DNA of 14,123 nt from Candidatus Pacearchaeota archaeon (GTDB lineage Archaea > Nanoarchaeota > Nanoarchaeia > Pacearchaeales > GW2011-AR1), in NCBI GenBank assembly GCA_002690445.1, contig NZER01000320.1:1-14123 (forward strand), read 5' to 3'. The notes under the pieces are model-generated. The model searched no databases and was not told the origin of the DNA. It saw nothing but the letters and a program-made list of their open reading frames with translations. A program made the position numbers and the translations under genes. Each line of letters begins with the position of its first letter. Positions within the stretch are counted from its first letter, which is position 1. Positions 13,652 to 14,123 of the stretch are shown here, piece after piece.

Positions 13652-14123
13652 ATGAAAAGAAGAAATGTAATATCTATCGTCGCCGTAATGCTCATGATTC
13701 CAATGAGTCTTGTTGCTGCCCCCAAAAAAGGCAAGCCTCCGGTGGCATCCTGTAAAGATTGTAAAAAATGCGGTCGCGCATGTAAGTGTGATTGTAAAAA
13801 AGGCTGTAAGTGTAAGCCCGGATGCTGTAAAGCAGACCGTCCATCACCTCACGGCAGACCTCCCAGCGGTTTTGATGGAAGAACTCCTAACTTTAGACCT
13901 CCCCACAGCAAGCCCACTCGTGGCTTTGATGGAAGAACCCCTAGCTTCGGACCTCCATCACGCAGCAGACCGTCTAGTGATAGTCCATCACGCAGTAGGT
14001 CGTCTAGTGATAATCGTTCTCCAGACAGAGAATCTCGATACAAAGAGATAATCAGTAAGTTTGACAAAAACAATGATGGAAAACTAGACGAGAAAGAAAG
14101 AGAAGCAATCAGAGAGTATATGA
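13652..14123 (+). CDS. Secreted Cys-rich EF-hand protein (partial at window end)
   Basis: Begins MKRRNVISIVAVMLMIPMSL with a signal peptide (cleavage likely after residue 23, VAA|PKK). The visible 157 aa have no stop. A metallothionein-like block (C34 to C59) holds ten cysteines in 26 residues, mostly as C-K-C or C-K-x-x-C, and could bind soft metals or form disulphides. A low-complexity Pro/Ser/Arg linker (about 62-128) contains two G-F-D-G-R-T-P repeats and a duplicated PSRSRxSSD unit. A canonical EF-hand loop follows (DKNNDGKLDEKE, 138-149, with ligands D138, N140, D142, D146 and E149). ATG 13652 has GGAGAAG upstream; a different frame here (13710-14051) is open but lacks these domains. 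Single EF-hands in exported proteins are common in Planctomycetes. Confidence 0.8.
   Translation, partial: MKRRNVISIVAVMLMIPMSLVAAPKKGKPPVASCKDCKKCGRACKCDCKKGCKCKPGCCKADRPSPHGRPPSGFDGRTPNFRPPHSKPTRGFDGRTPSFGPPSRSRPSSDSPSRSRSSSDNRSPDRESRYKEIISKFDKNNDGKLDEKEREAIREYM
13868..13957 (+). repeat. Two 36-bp repeat units with 54-bp period
   Basis: Units at 13868-13903 and 13922-13957 both code a GFDGRTP-containing motif followed by a Phe and two prolines. They lie in the flexible linker of the EF-hand protein. Confidence 0.7.
13955..14014 (+). repeat. Two tandem 30-bp repeats
   Basis: Units 13955-13984 and 13985-14014 both begin CCATCACGCAG and contain CGTCTAGTGATA near their end; each codes a ten-residue Ser/Arg-rich motif. 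They are in frame, so copy number can change without breaking the protein. Confidence 0.8.

Noticed and set aside
13710..14051. 113-aa ORF in another frame
   Set aside because: It is a shadow of the Cys-rich EF-hand gene; the 13652 frame has a signal peptide, cysteines and an EF-hand loop.

Overview
The window reads as part of a large double-stranded DNA phage genome. About twenty tightly packed genes all lie on the + strand, with many ATGA/TAATG or 10-45 nt overlaps and clear Shine-Dalgarno sites. They include a compact sigma-70-like factor, a ribonucleotide reductase pair, tail- or virion-like proteins, holin-like small membrane proteins and many proteins I do not recognise. No integrase, repressor or host housekeeping cluster is visible. 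The host is not certain. A Tat-exported DUF1501 protein and a secreted EF-hand protein, both types abundant in Planctomycetes, hint at a planctomycete or similar environmental bacterium (inference).

Layout. (1) 1-83: the 3' end of a tmRNA (T arm and acceptor strand); its 5' part is outside the window. (2) 96-2208: two glycosyltransferases, one GT11/fucosyltransferase-like and one GT4-like, separated by a 53-bp tandem repeat and a promoter that looks operator-controlled. (3) 2211-2510: a small promoter / 57-aa holin-like protein / terminator unit. (4) 2528-5208: overlapping unknown genes, then a phage sigma factor and a DeoC-like TIM-barrel protein that seems to lack both DeoC lysines. (5) 5277-5990: a probable abundant structural protein closed by a strong terminator. 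(6) 6021-6534: a membrane/coiled-coil protein and an acidic Pro-Glu-repeat protein. (7) 6558-6704: a sigma-70 promoter, a three-hairpin RNA and an intrinsic terminator, forming an apparent small RNA or attenuated leader upstream of nrdA. (8) 6755-10372: nrdA, a 45-aa small ORF and nrdB; NrdB carries the class Ic (Chlamydia-type) signature with Val at the radical-tyrosine position. (9) 10389-11462: a probable tail-tube-like virion protein. (10) 11480-end: a run rich in exported proteins: DUF1501 with a Tat signal, a Cys-pair phage protein, a 170-aa secreted protein, a 29-aa membrane peptide and a Cys-rich EF-hand protein cut by the window end.

Together the genes suggest a virus that takes over nucleotide supply (class Ic RNR), redirects transcription with its own sigma factor, may rescue stalled ribosomes with its own tmRNA, and probably modifies glycans and the host envelope. 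The points most worth checking are the nrdA leader RNA, the apparent DeoC pseudoenzyme, the export cassette around DUF1501, and the tandem-repeat operator region.
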